Shown piece after piece: positions 1 to 8,568 of a stretch of DNA of 64,000 bases. The DNA is taken from NCBI GenBank assembly GCA_963777895.1, contig CAVZSF010000007.1, positions 310,001-374,000 on the forward strand, given 5' to 3'. Position numbers and translations under genes: made by a program. Each line of letters opens with the position of its first letter. Position 1 is the first letter of the stretch. Origin of the DNA: UBA2241 sp963777895 (GTDB lineage Bacteria; Actinomycetota; Thermoleophilia; UBA2241). The notes under the pieces are model-generated. The model was not told where the DNA came from. It saw nothing but the letters and a program-made list of their open reading frames with translations, and searched no databases.

Positions 1-355
1 ACCGATGCCGGTGGCGAACAGGATGATCTCCTCCAGCAGATAGCCGTAGTCCTCGAGGTCCCTGGGCGCGCGCCGCACCGCGCCGACGATGTAGCCGGTC
101 GCGCCCTTGATGAAGCCGTAGGTGCCGAGGCGCCGGAGCGCGCGAGGGTCGTCCGGCGTCGCGGCCAGCAGCCCGAACCGTGCCTGCGCACCGAGCGGTC
201 CCTGCGTGCGCGTGGCCATGAACGTCGAGCAGGCGACGCCGGTCGTCGTCGGCGATCGGCTTCTCGAGATAGGTGCGGCACGAGTAGCGCCGGTCGATCA
301 ACTCGCCGGCCGGCGAGGGCAGGGGCGGGCTCGTCATTGCCTCGTCGCGCGCCAT
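1..355 (-). CDS. Nitroreductase family protein (TM1586-like), partial, one frameshift
   Basis: The gene runs off the left window edge, so only its N-terminal part is present. It begins at ATG 355 (reading MARDEAMTSPPLPSP), 13 bases after the stop of the upstream MBL gene. The protein then reads IDRRYSCRTYLEKPI, the N-terminal signature of FMN-dependent nitroreductases. The frame breaks near 215-220. Removing one extra G restores DFMATRTQGPLGAQARFGLL and, further on, LRRLGTYGFIKGATGYIVG and DLEDYGYLLEEIILFATGIG, which matches the putative TM1586-type nitroreductase family. Such enzymes reduce nitro groups or quinones with NAD(P)H, but the substrate is unknown here. Family recognition is good; the break is probably a sequence error. 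Confidence 0.72.
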   Translation of the reverse strand, partial: MARDEAMTSPPLPSPAGELIDRRYSCRTYLEKPIADDDRRRLLDVHGHAHAGTARCAGTVRAAGRDAGRPSRAPAPRHLRLHQGRDRLHRRRGAARAQGPRGLRLSAGGDHPVRHRHR

Positions 356-368
356 GGGGCGTCCGCGG

Positions 369-1106
369 CTAACCCTGCCAGGCGAACGGCTTCCCGTGTC
401 CGGGGTAGACGGTCTTGACGTCGAGCCGCCGCAGCTTCGCCATGCTGGCGGCGTGGGCGGCGGCGTCATCCATGATCGGCACGCTCACCTTGCGCCAGTG
501 ATACACCAAGTCGCCGCAGAAGAGGTCGCCGGCCGCAGTGAGCACACCGATCGAGCCCCGCGAGTGTCCGGGCAGGTGCAGCACGCGCGCGTCCAGTCCA
601 TAGGGCGAGAGATCGAAGTCCTCGTCGACGAGCAGGTCGGGGCTCAGGGTCCCGAGTGCGTCACCGCGGCGGGTGAGCTCCATCAATGTCCCAGCCACCC
701 TGATGAAGCGGCCCGTCATCGTCACGCGATCGGGAACCGGCTTGCGGCCCAGGTCCATGTCGCCGGTCTCGATCATCGGGGCGTCGTCGGGGTGGATGCC
801 GACCTTGGCGCCGTAGACGTCGCGCAGGTGCTTCGCATTGCCGGCGTGGTCGACGTCGCCGTGCGTGAGCAGGACGAGCGCGAGCGTACCGGGGAGGCAA
901 CCGGCTTCGCGAAGCCGCGCGACGAGGGCGGCCCGCTTGGTGGCGAGCCCTGTGTCGATGAGGACGAACCTGCCGGAGCCGGCGCCGGAGGGCGTGCGCC
1001 CGCCGGCGCCGTCAGAACCGACTCCGGAGGCGTCGCCGGCGCCGTCAGCGGCGAGCAGATAGGAGTTGACGCCGCTCAGGGGGATGGTGGTGATGGCTCC
1101 CGTCAT
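369..1106 (-). CDS. MBL-fold metallo-hydrolase
   Basis: The 245-aa protein carries the metal-binding motif THGDVDHAGN at residues 81-90, a later GHSRG motif, and a terminal PGHGKP motif, together marking the metallo-beta-lactamase (glyoxalase II-like) fold with a dinuclear metal site. The start is ATG 1106 (MTGAITTIPLSGVNSYLL), the usual beginning for this family. A Gly/Ala/Ser-rich stretch at residues 20-46 interrupts the first beta strands and looks like a low-complexity insertion. The nitroreductase begins 13 bases downstream on the same strand, so the two may be cotranscribed. The substrate cannot be named from sequence. Confidence 0.85.
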   Translation of the reverse strand: MTGAITTIPLSGVNSYLLAADGAGDASGVGSDGAGGRTPSGAGSGRFVLIDTGLATKRAALVARLREAGCLPGTLALVLLTHGDVDHAGNAKHLRDVYGAKVGIHPDDAPMIETGDMDLGRKPVPDRVTMTGRFIRVAGTLMELTRRGDALGTLSPDLLVDEDFDLSPYGLDARVLHLPGHSRGSIGVLTAAGDLFCGDLVYHWRKVSVPIMDDAAAHAASMAKLRRLDVKTVYPGHGKPFAWQG

Positions 1107-1118
1107 GAGCTGACCTTA

Positions 1119-1328
1119 TCAGCACCCCTGCCCGACGAACTCGAGACACCACTCGTCCGGACCCGTCTGCGGCCAGCCCTCGTAGCTCTTCTTCGTCAAG
1201 CCGACGCCGGCCTGCTCGATGCCGCTGTACACCTTCGTGGGCGCCTTGCGGCGGCATTGTCCTGCCTTGCCTCTCGACTTGCCGTTCGTGTCGGGGAGCC
1301 ACGCTCTGCACTCCCTGCAGTGGTCCAT
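1119..1328 (-). CDS. Small Cys-rich protein, possible metal binder
   Basis: This is a 69-aa protein with a CxxC pair at residues 4-7 (MDHCRECRAWLP), a Cys near residue 25 in GQCRRKAPT, then WPQTGPDEWCLEFVGQGC at the C-terminus. The arrangement CxxCxxW, GxCRRxAP and WPxTxxDxWCxEF is one I recognise from small uncharacterised bacterial proteins; the spaced cysteines suggest a metal or Fe-S site. The start is supported by a strong ribosome-binding site, GAAAGGAG, just upstream of ATG 1328. It precedes the MBL hydrolase gene on the same strand by 12 bases. Function unknown. Confidence 0.7.
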   Translation of the reverse strand: MDHCRECRAWLPDTNGKSRGKAGQCRRKAPTKVYSGIEQAGVGLTKKSYEGWPQTGPDEWCLEFVGQGC

Positions 1329-1426
1329 GACGACTCCTTTCTCGGATCGTTCACCCGACCCGCCGCAGGCCGGTCCGCACTCGCTCGCGTGTCGCGCTCA
1401 CTCGCTCACGCGTCCGCCTGCCTCGG

Positions 1427-2534
1427 TCACACGGCCTCCCGTCGCGACAGCCGCCACCACAGGAACCCGTAGGCGCCGACCGCCCAGGCCAGGAGCATGG
1501 CGAAGGAGAGCAGCCTCGTGCGGGTAGAGCGTGCGGCCCGCGAAGGCGTTGGCGATGAGGCGGAAGCTGTGGCCCGGTGGGCAGGAGCCAGAGGACCTTG
1601 TTGACGACGTCCGGCGTCGGCATGCCGATGGTGAAGGCCGGGCGCCAGGAGGGGCAGCAGGATGACGCCGCTCCACGTGTTCACCTGCTGCTGGGTCTTG
1701 AAGAGCCCGGCGCACGAGGAGCCCGATGCCGACCAGCACCACGGCCGACAGCACGACGACCACGGCCAGCGCCGCGACGTCGGCGGCGTCGCCGCGCGTG
1801 ATCGACCAGCAGCACGGGCACCGCGACGACGCTCAGCGCGATGCCGAAGAGGGCCTTGGCGGCGATCACGTCGGCGGTCGAGGCGATGAGGGTGAGCGCG
1901 TCCATCGTCTTCTTCTCGGTCTCCTCGATCAGCACGGCGGGCACCGCGTACACGGCGATCATGGCGAGCAGCAGGATGATCGAGACGAGGATGAAGATCG
2001 TGCGCTGCGCCGAGCACGTCGAGCGCCGTGGTGTCGCCGCTCTCCGGCGGCAGCGAGCGCTGCACGATGCGGGCCGGCGGCGCGCTGCCCGGCCATGGCC
2101 TGGACGCTGCGGTCGAGGATGGCGGCGACGTAGTCGCCGTCGAAGCTCGGCGACGACGGGCAGCAGGACGGTCAGCGTCGGCGATGCGCCGTCCTCGACG
2201 GCGGCGTCGAAGCCCGCGCGGGAGCACGAGGCCGACGTCGACCTTCTTGCTGCTGCACCTGCTCGCTCGAGCCGGGCGGCGTCGGGCAGCGTGACGAAGG
2301 TCAGGCGCACGGTCGGCCGCGGCCTGCTTGCGAGATGGCGGTCGTGAGCTGCGTCGGGCTCGCCGGAGACGATGCCCACCTTGATCTTCTGCGTCTGCGG
2401 CTCTCGTCGGAGAACATGAAGGAGTAGAGCAGCCCGAGCAGCAGCGGCATGAGGAGCGCCGTCAGGACGCGGCTGTCGCGCAGGGCGTCGCGCATGTCCT
2501 TGCGGTAGATGGCGCGGATGCGTGACCAGTTCAT
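1427..2534 (-). CDS. ABC-2 type transporter permease, multiply frameshifted
   Basis: The start ATG 2534 overlaps the ATPase stop as ATGA. The N-terminus MNWSRIRAIYRKDMRDALRD leads into a first membrane segment (LTALLMPLLLGLLYSFMF), the typical start of ABC2_membrane_3 exporters. Switching frame several times recovers KIKVGIVSGEPD, TVRLTFVTLPDAARLE, RAGFDAAVEDG, SLPPESGDTTALDVLG, then membrane segments RTIFILVSIILLLAMIAVYA, the conserved EETEKKTMDALTLI loop, and VLWLLPTG/HSFRLIANAF, ending LSRREAV. Length is about 370 aa, one exporter half with a large extracytoplasmic loop between the first two membrane segments. At least seven frame breaks are needed, many in GC repeats, which points to sequence error. 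It forms an exporter with the ATPase upstream. Confidence 0.75.
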
Positions 2535-3459
2535 AGCGGCCTCCCGGCCAGGTTGACGAAGACGTCCTCGAGCGTGCCCTCCTGCGAGTGCACGGTGAGG
2601 ACCTTGCCCTCGGCCATCCAGCGCTCGAGGCGGGCCGCGTCGTCGGCGTCGTCGAGGCGCAGCCGCTCCTCCTCGCGCGAGTCGAGCAGCACGAGCGCCG
2701 TCGCGCTCGCCGTAGCGCAGCTTGAGCTCGCGCGGCGTGTCGAGGGCGACGATGCGGCCGGACGACGAGGAAGGCCACGCGGTCGCAGAGCTCGTCGGCC
2801 TCCTCCATGTAGTGCGTGGTCAGGAAGACGGTCGTCCCCTGCCGCGCCTGCTCGCGCACCATCGTCGCGCACCTCGCGGGCGGAGGTCGGGTCGAGGCCG
2901 CGCGTGGGCTCGTCGAGGAACAGGACGCGCGGCCGGTTGACCAGGGCGCGCGCCACCAGCAGGCGCTGCTTCATGCCGCTCGAGTAGGTCTTCACCTTGC
3001 GCTTCGGCGGCCTCGACGAGGCCGACGGCCTCGAGGAGCTCGTCGACGCGGCTGCGCGGCACGCCGTAGAGCTCGGCGAAGAGCTGCAGGTTCTCGCGGC
3101 CGCTCAGGCGCGGGTAGAGGTTCTGGTCCTCGAAGACGAGGTTGATGAGCGGCTTCATGCGCTCGCGCTCGTGGACGACGTCGTGGCCGCAGACCGCGCG
3201 CGCGGCCGCTCGTCGGCCGCGCGCGCCCGGTCAGCATGCGGATGGTCGTCGTCTTGCCGGCGCCGTTGTGGCCGAGAAAGCCGAAGATCTCGCCTTCGCG
3301 CGCCGTGAAGCTGATGTCGTCGACGGCGCGCACCTCGCCGTAGTGCTTGGCGAGGTGCTCGACCTCGATGCTGACGCTCCCCACGGCCGCGGGTGCGGCG
3401 GCCTCGGGCAGCGCCCCCGCAGGGGTGGCCGTCGGCATCATCTGGCTCGCCTCCGTCAT
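2531..3459 (-). CDS. ABC exporter ATP-binding protein, frameshifted
   Basis: Start ATG 3459 overlaps the stop of the preceding receiver gene as ATGA and has GGAGGGG before it. The sequence shows VEHLAKHYGEVRAVDDISF, Walker A GHNGAGKTTT, then, after frame breaks, NLVFEDQNLYPRLSGRENL, an unusual ABC signature YSSGMKQRL, Walker B VLFLDEPT, and TTHYMEEADELCDRV. This is the DrrA/CcmA-type ATPase of ABC-2 exporters (drug, polysaccharide or lipid export). The C-terminal tail LTVHSQEGTLEDVFVNLAG is also typical. Breaks fall near 3210-3230, 2990, 2865-2900, 2760 and 2700. It energises the permease encoded immediately downstream. Confidence 0.82.
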
Positions 3460-3872
3460 CTCGCCCCTCCTTCTCGTGTCGTCGGCGTGGCGCCGAGGAT
3501 CGCCTCGAGCAGCGTCTCGAGCGGCGCGCCCATCGCCACGAAGAAGTCGAACCCGGCCCCGAGCGCTCGCTCTCGCTCCTCCTCGAGCCCGTGCACCGTC
3601 AGGGCGACGAGCCGGCACTGCGGGGAGCTGCTCTCGGATGAGGCTCGCCGCGCGGTATCCGTCGACGCCGCGGCATCTCCAGGTCGAGAAGCACCACGTC
3701 GGGGCGGAGCGCCGCGGCGAGCCGCACGGCCTCGGCGCCGTCGGCCGCCCGGCCGACGACCTCGATGCCGGGCACGAGGCCGAGGAGCTCGCAGAGCTCC
3801 TGTCGCACGGGGGCGTTGTCGTCTGCGACGAGGATCCGCTGGTTCTGTCGTCCTGTTGCGTCTGTCGGTCAC
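3456..3872 (-). CDS. Stand-alone receiver (REC) protein, no output domain, frameshifted
   Basis: From GTG 3872 (GGAGG upstream) the corrected reading is RILVADDNAPVRQELCELLG, PDVVLLDLEMP, SLIREQLPQCRLVALT and GAGFDFFVAMGAPLETLLEA, i.e. a complete CheY-like receiver of about 138 aa with acidic pocket ADD and phospho-acceptor in LLDLEMP. It ends right after the receiver fold; the LuxR-type DNA-binding domain expected for a NarL-family regulator is absent, and the ATPase gene starts at its stop codon. Three single-base insertions (near 3838, 3671 and 3625) must be removed to read it. It may act by protein-protein contact or as a phosphate sink for the upstream kinases. Confidence 0.68.
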   Translation of the reverse strand: MTDRRNRTTEPADPRRRRQRPRATGALRAPRPRARHRGRRPGGRRRRGRAARRGAPPRRGASRPGDAAASTDTARRASSESSSPQCRLVALTVHGLEEERERALGAGFDFFVAMGAPLETLLEAILGATPTTREGGAR

Positions 3873-4062
3873 CGCCGGCCTCCCTGACCCTTCGTACCGG
3901 GGACTGGGGACATCATCGCCCGCAGACGGCGCGCCGCGCATCGGGCACGGGATGTGTCCCGTGTGGGACCTGCGGCCTATCTCGAGATGCGACTGCGGGC
4001 TGAGGAACGGCTCTGGTGGCGGTGCGGCCGGGCTCCGGCGGCGGTGCGCCTGGGCTCTGGCC

Positions 4063-4854
4063 TTACCGGCCCGACGTCTGGGGACGCAGCTGGGCGATCA
4101 GGCTGCGCATCTGGGCGAGCGCGCTCTGCGTGAGCCGCTGCAGCTCGTCCATCTGTGTCCTCGCCTGTCCTGCGTCCCGGTCCAGCAGGAGGCGCACCGA
4201 CTGCGCGGTGAGCAGGATGCTGAACATGGTCTGCGAGACCGAGTCGTGCAGCTCGCGCGCCAGCCGGTTGCGCTCCTCGAGGACGGCCAGCTCGGCCACC
4301 TGCTCGGCGTAGGCCTGCAGTCGCTCGTTCGTCGCCTGCAGCTCGGCGAGCGTCGACCGGCTTCTGGTGCGGGCGGCGACGATCTCGGTCGCGGCCACGT
4401 AGGAGGCCGGCAGGACGATGCCGATGGCCATCGAGGTGAGGCCGAGCGCGAGCCCGCGCAGCGGCCCGAGGAAGAAGGCGAGCGAGCCGCCGATGAGCGC
4501 GACGAAGACGGCGATCCAGACCCAGCGCAGTCGGCCGGCGAGCACCACGACCGCCTGATAGCAGAGCGGCACGAGGAGCGCGGTGATGAAGTCCAGCTCG
4601 GGCTGGAACGAGAGCAGCGTGACCACGATGACGCACTGCACCGTGAAGACGACGCAGACGAGGCGCGCGCCCAGGCCGGGCCACCACGCCGCCAGGAAGA
4701 GCACGAGGTAGGCGGCGTGCAGCCCGGCGTACCACCCGCGCATGCCGGGATCGCAGGCGTCGAGGGCCCTGGCCGCGAGCGCGGCCACGGCCAGGCCCAG
4801 GATCCCAGCCAGAACGCGTCCGCCGCGGGGTCGCTCAGCCGTCGACGAGTCCAT
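4063..4854 (-). CDS. NarL-type membrane sensor kinase lacking HATPase domain
   Basis: 263 aa. About six hydrophobic segments occupy residues 13-150, followed by a coiled linker (STLAELQATNERLQAYAEQV) and a HisKA_3 dimerisation/phosphoacceptor domain with H203 in RELHDSVSQTMFSIL. The protein stops at LIAQLRPQTSGR (TAA 4063-4065), exactly where the HATPase_c domain would begin. No N, G1 or G2 box is present in any frame of the 190 bases before the next gene. It overlaps the preceding regulator gene by 20 bases. As read it cannot bind ATP by itself and would depend on another kinase, such as the upstream one, for phosphorylation. A deletion in the assembly is the alternative. Confidence 0.78.
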   Translation of the reverse strand: MDSSTAERPRGGRVLAGILGLAVAALAARALDACDPGMRGWYAGLHAAYLVLFLAAWWPGLGARLVCVVFTVQCVIVVTLLSFQPELDFITALLVPLCYQAVVVLAGRLRWVWIAVFVALIGGSLAFFLGPLRGLALGLTSMAIGIVLPASYVAATEIVAARTRSRSTLAELQATNERLQAYAEQVAELAVLEERNRLARELHDSVSQTMFSILLTAQSVRLLLDRDAGQARTQMDELQRLTQSALAQMRSLIAQLRPQTSGR

Positions 4855-5507
4855 GCTTGATGGCGTAGATGGCGAGCTGCGTCCTGTCTTTGAGGCCCAG
4901 CTTGGCGAGGACGTGGCTCACGTGCGTCTTCACCGTCTTCTCGCTGATGACGAACTTCTCGGCGATCTCGCGGTTGCTGCAACCCTGCGCGATGAGACGG
5001 ACGACCTCGAGCTCGCGCTCGGTGAGGTCGTCCGTCTCGTCGGGCGCGTCGCTCGCCGCGTCGGGCGGCGTCTCCCGCATCGCGGCCATGAGCTTGCGCG
5101 CGACGTCCGGATGCAGGCGGGGCTCGCCCCGGTGCACGGCGCGGATCGAGGCGACCAGCTCGTCGGGCGACACGTCCTTGAGCAGGTAGCTGGTCGCCCC
5201 GGCCTGAATCGCCGGGAACACGTCGGCGTCGCCGGCGAAGCTCGTCAGCACGATCACCTTGGTGCCGGCGCCCAGCTCGACGATCTTGCGGGTCGCCGCC
5301 ACGCCGTCGAGCACGGGCATGACGAGGTCCATCAGGACGACGTCGGGACGAAGCCGATCGACGAGCTCCACGGCCCTGGGCGCCATCCTCCGCCTCGCCG
5401 ACCACCTCGAGGTCGTCGTGCAGCTCGAGGAAGGTCCGCAGACCCTGACGCACCACCTGGTGATCGTCGACGATCAGCACGCTGATCTTCTCTTCGTCCG
5501 CCGTCAC
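4835..5507 (-). CDS. NarL/LuxR-family response regulator, one frameshift
   Basis: Start GTG 5507 is preceded by GAGGAGG. The receiver reads KISVLIVDDHQVVRQGLRTF and, after removal of one extra G near 5392, RLRPDVVLMDLVMPVLDG with the phospho-acceptor Asp, then TSFAGDADVFPAIQAG. The C-terminal LuxR-type helix-turn-helix is complete: LTERELEVVRLIAQG, CSNREIAEKFVISEKTVKTH and LAKLGLKDRTQLAIYA. Length about 223 aa. It is the only protein of this operon with a DNA-binding domain, so it is the likely transcriptional output of both kinases. It is encoded between the two kinase genes. Confidence 0.85.
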
Positions 5508-6821
5508 GGCGTCCTCCTCGTCGTCCGCGTCTCTCTTTGCACGCACCACGGTGCCCTCGCCGGGGGCGGAGACGATCTCGAGCGTCCAGCCGATCTCGGC
5601 GGCGCGCTCACGCATGCCTCCCAGGCCCATCCCCGTCCCGCCGCCGCGCGCCGTCCTGGTCGAAGCCGCGGCCCTGGTCGCGGACCTCGAGCCGGAAGGG
5701 CTCGCGCAGCTCGCAGCCGGACGTGTGCCTGCGCTGTCCCGGCGTGCTTGGCGACGTTGTTCAGGGCCTCCTGGGCGATGCGGAAGAGGCCCTGCTCCTC
5801 CGCTCGCCGTGAGCGCGCTCCTCGCCCTCGACGTCCAGCGCGACCGTCGAGCCCGTCGGCTGAGCGCCCGACCGGCGAGATGCCGGCGCAGCGCGACCAC
5901 GAGGCCGCCCTCGGTCGCCGTCTCGGGGCGCAGCTCGGCGATCAGCACGCGCATCTCGGAGAGCGCGGCGTCGGCCAGCGCCGTGAGGCGGTCGAGCTGC
6001 CCGTCGACTCGTTCGCGGTCGTCGCCGGGCAGCAGCAGGAGCGACCTGGCGGCGAGGGTCATGGCGAAGATCGTCTGCGTGACCGAGTCGTGCAGCTCGC
6101 GCGCGATCCAGCTGCGTTCCTTGGCGATGGTGAGGCGCTCGACGCGCTCGGACGAGGCCTGCAGCTCGCGATTGACCTCGCGCAGGCGGCCGGCGAGCGC
6201 CTCGGTGCGCGCGCGCTCCTCCCCGGCCGTCCTGGCCGACCACGCGTAGAAAGCGGCGAACGCATCGACGGCGCCGAAGGTCAGTGCGGACACGAACGTC
6301 ACGGGGAAGTGGTACTCGTCGTAGATGCCCAGCGCCGTGAGCGGCACGAAGAGAGCGATGCACACGACGGCCTGCCTGAGCGGCCAGCGCTGGACCACCT
6401 GCATGCTGAGCACGGCGAACAGCACGGCGAAGTAGTCGGTCTCGTCCGAGAGCGACAGCAGGACGACGACCAGCGCCGTCTGCAGCGGCACGTAGAGCAC
6501 GAAGAGCCAGGCGCGTCGGGGCGCGAGGAGCTGTGCGACGCCGAAGAGCACGAGCCAGGCGCCGAGCAACAGCAGCGCTCTCATCAGCACGCTGTCCTCG
6601 AGGATCAGCATCGAGCGCAGCAGGGTGGCGACGAAGAGGAAGGCCGCCGTGAGATAGAAGACGGCGGCATATGAGGGCGCGTCCGAGCCCTGCTCCGTCG
6701 CCGCTGCCGCGGATGGTGCCGCTGGAGCAGGCTCGGGGCGCGCAAACAAGACCGCGCTCGCAGCGGCGGGCTGCTCCGATGGCAGGTCTCTGGCCAAGCT
6801 CCCCCCTGGAATGGGCTTCAC
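5504..6821 (-). CDS. NarL-type membrane sensor histidine kinase, frameshifted
   Basis: From GTG 6821, an Ala/Pro-rich cytoplasmic N-terminus is followed by about six membrane segments (e.g. AVFYLTAAFLFVATLL, AWLFVLYVPLQTALVVVLL) and a coiled linker. The HisKA_3 box is RELHDSVTQTIFAM. Across several frame breaks the ATPase domain is recovered: N box FRIAQEALNNVAKHAG, G1 DQGRGFD, G2 GTGMGLGGMRERA, end SAPGEGTVV. Breaks lie near 5865, 5830, 5720 and 5650. As written the last frame runs straight into the regulator gene; one base change near 5530 would give a GTGA stop/start overlap instead. It is the first gene of the six-gene operon and the only complete kinase in it. Confidence 0.82.
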
Positions 6822-7132
6822 CGTCTCGGCTCGAAGCCCCCCGATTGTAGGCTCATTCGGCCGCCGAGGTCGACGCCCTTCGATCGGGCGGCTTGCGGGG
6901 CCACGTCCGGGCGGCCGGCGTCAGCCCTCAGCGCAGCCGGCGTCAGCCCTTGACGCTGCCGGCGTCAGCCCTGGGTCCTACTCACGGATACGCCCTCCGG
7001 TCCCGCGAAAATCGTGCGCCCGCCCGATGTGCCGACCCCCTGGACGGCCGCATCATACGGACCATCGATAGCAACGGATGAGCCTCTCCGAGGCGACCGC
7101 CACCGAGGCTCATCCAATCTCAGGAGGGTGAC
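6822..7132. promoter_or_regulatory. Divergent intergenic region with repeats
   Basis: The 311-base gap separates the minus-strand kinase/exporter operon from the plus-strand acyltransferase, so it must hold promoters for both. It contains three direct repeats of GCCGGCGTCAGCCCT at 6914-6928, 6936-6950 and 6958-6972, spaced exactly 22 bases apart (two helical turns). It also has an 11-base inverted repeat, GGATGAGCCTC at 7076-7086 and GAGGCTCATCC at 7105-7115, just ahead of the acyltransferase ribosome-binding site (CAGGAGGGTGAC before ATG 7133). No protein-coding gene is apparent. Confidence 0.55.
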
Positions 7133-8433
7133 ATGGACACCACGGCATCGACGGGCATGAGGAGCGCGACGGCCTTGTCACGGGACGGGCTGCTGAGCCG
7201 GGACGGCGCCGGGACGCGCAGCCAGCATCTGCACTACATCGACTGGCTGCGCGTCCTCGCCGTGCTGCTGCTCTTCCCCTTCCACACCCTGCGGGTCTTC
7301 AACGCCGACGACCCTTGGTACGTGAAGGCGGACCACCTCTCCGTGGCGGTCAACTCGGTGCTGGGACTTCATCTCCGTGTGGCACATGCCGCTGCTCTTC
7401 CTGCTCGCCGGTGCGTCCACGTACTTCGCGCTCGGCAAGCGCAGCTCGGGCAGATACGTCAAGGAACGCCTCGTGCGTCTGGGCGTCCCGCTCGGCTTCG
7501 GGATCCTGGTGCTGATCCCGCCGCAGACCTGGTACGGCGGCCGCTTCAACTCGGGCTACACGGAGTCGTTCTGGCACTACATCGTGAGCGGCGACTTCCT
7601 GCACATGAACATCAAGGACGGCGGTGACTACTACGGCGGCTTCGGCATCGGCCACCTCTGGTTCATCATGGTGCTGCTCATCGTGGCGATCGTGGTGCTG
7701 CCGCTGCTGAAGTGGGGCCGCGGCGCGCGGGGCGCCGCTCTGCTGCAAGCGCTTCTCGCGGCGCCTGGCCCGCCCGATCTGGTGGCCCTTGGCGGCCTTC
7801 CTCCTCATGATCGGCGAGGCGCTGCCTGATCCGACCGGCCTCGGGTTCTTCTACTTCCTCGTGTTCTTCGTGCTCGGCTACGCGATCGTCGCCGACCCGG
7901 CCTTCATGGCATCGGCCGAGCGGCACCGCTGGTGGGCCCTCTCGCTGGGCGTTGCGCTCGCGATCTGGTCGGTCGCGACCGGCAGCCATCTGGACGCGCT
8001 CCCGGATCCCTCGCTCGAGCGCACCGTGCTCACCTTCCTCGGGATGCTCGCCTCGTGGCTCGTGATCGTCGGGCTCCTGGGCTGCGGCAAGCGCTACCTC
8101 GACCGCACGTCGCCGGCGCTGGCCTACCTGGCCGAGGCCTCGTACCCCGTGTACATCCTGCACCAGACGGTGATCGTGGTCGCCGCCTTCTCGATCGTGG
8201 GTCTGCCGGTCGCTGAGCCCCTGCAGTGGCTCACCCTGCTGCTGGTCTCGGTCGCCTGCACCTACGCGCTCTACGAGCTCGTGCGGAGGCCCGCGCCGAC
8301 GCGCTTCCTCTTCGGGATGAGAGGGAAGAAGGCGGCCGCTGCGGGCCGGACGGTCGCGAGCGGGATCGCCGCCTCGGGCGCAGCGCCCACCGCGGCCGCG
8401 GTCACCGCGCCCGCCGCGCCCGTGAGGAGCTGA
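7133..8433 (+). CDS. Acyltransferase family 3 membrane protein, two frameshifts
   Basis: Start ATG 7133 has AGGAGGG in front. The sequence begins its membrane part with HYIDWLRVLAVLLLFPFHT, the hallmark start of acyltransferase-3/MdoC-like proteins (conserved Arg and His in the first helix). It continues with ISVWHMPLLFLLAGASTYFAL, GHLWFIMVLLIVAIVVLPLL and SYPVYILHQTVIVVAAF near the C-terminus. About ten membrane helices are visible. Frame changes near 7362 and 7733 are each a single extra base (GGGAC for GGC; CTGCAAG for CTGAAG or similar). These proteins move acyl groups onto extracytoplasmic glycans or lipids. The C-terminal tail is Ala-rich. A strong hairpin terminator follows. Confidence 0.82.
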
Positions 8434-8488
8434 TCGACGGGAGTCTCGGCCGATCGGCGAAAGCCGACCCGAAACAGAGACGAGAGGA

Positions 8489-8520
8489 GGGGGCGGGCCG
8501 CCCTGAGGCGGCCCGCCCCC
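8489..8520. terminator. Bidirectional GC-rich hairpin terminator
   Basis: A perfect 14-bp stem, GGGGGCGGGCCGCC (8489-8502) and GGCGGCCCGCCCCC (8507-8520), closes a CTGA loop. It sits between the convergent acyltransferase and DSD1-like genes and can serve both. Only two T bases follow on the plus strand and no T-run on the minus, so it is the GC-hairpin type of high-GC bacteria. Confidence 0.75.
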
Positions 8521-8568
8521 TTCGTCGATGTGCCCGGGCGGCGTCTAGCCTGTCGGCGACGTCCGCCC

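Noticed and set aside
1427..3459. ABC exporter genes as decayed pseudogenes
   Set aside because: Conserved motifs survive intact between breaks, and the same kind of single-base insertion breaks essential tyrS, so sequence error is the better explanation.
3873..4062. Missing HATPase domain of kinase 2 in another frame
   Set aside because: All three minus-strand frames of the 190 bases were read; no N, G1 or G2 box is present.
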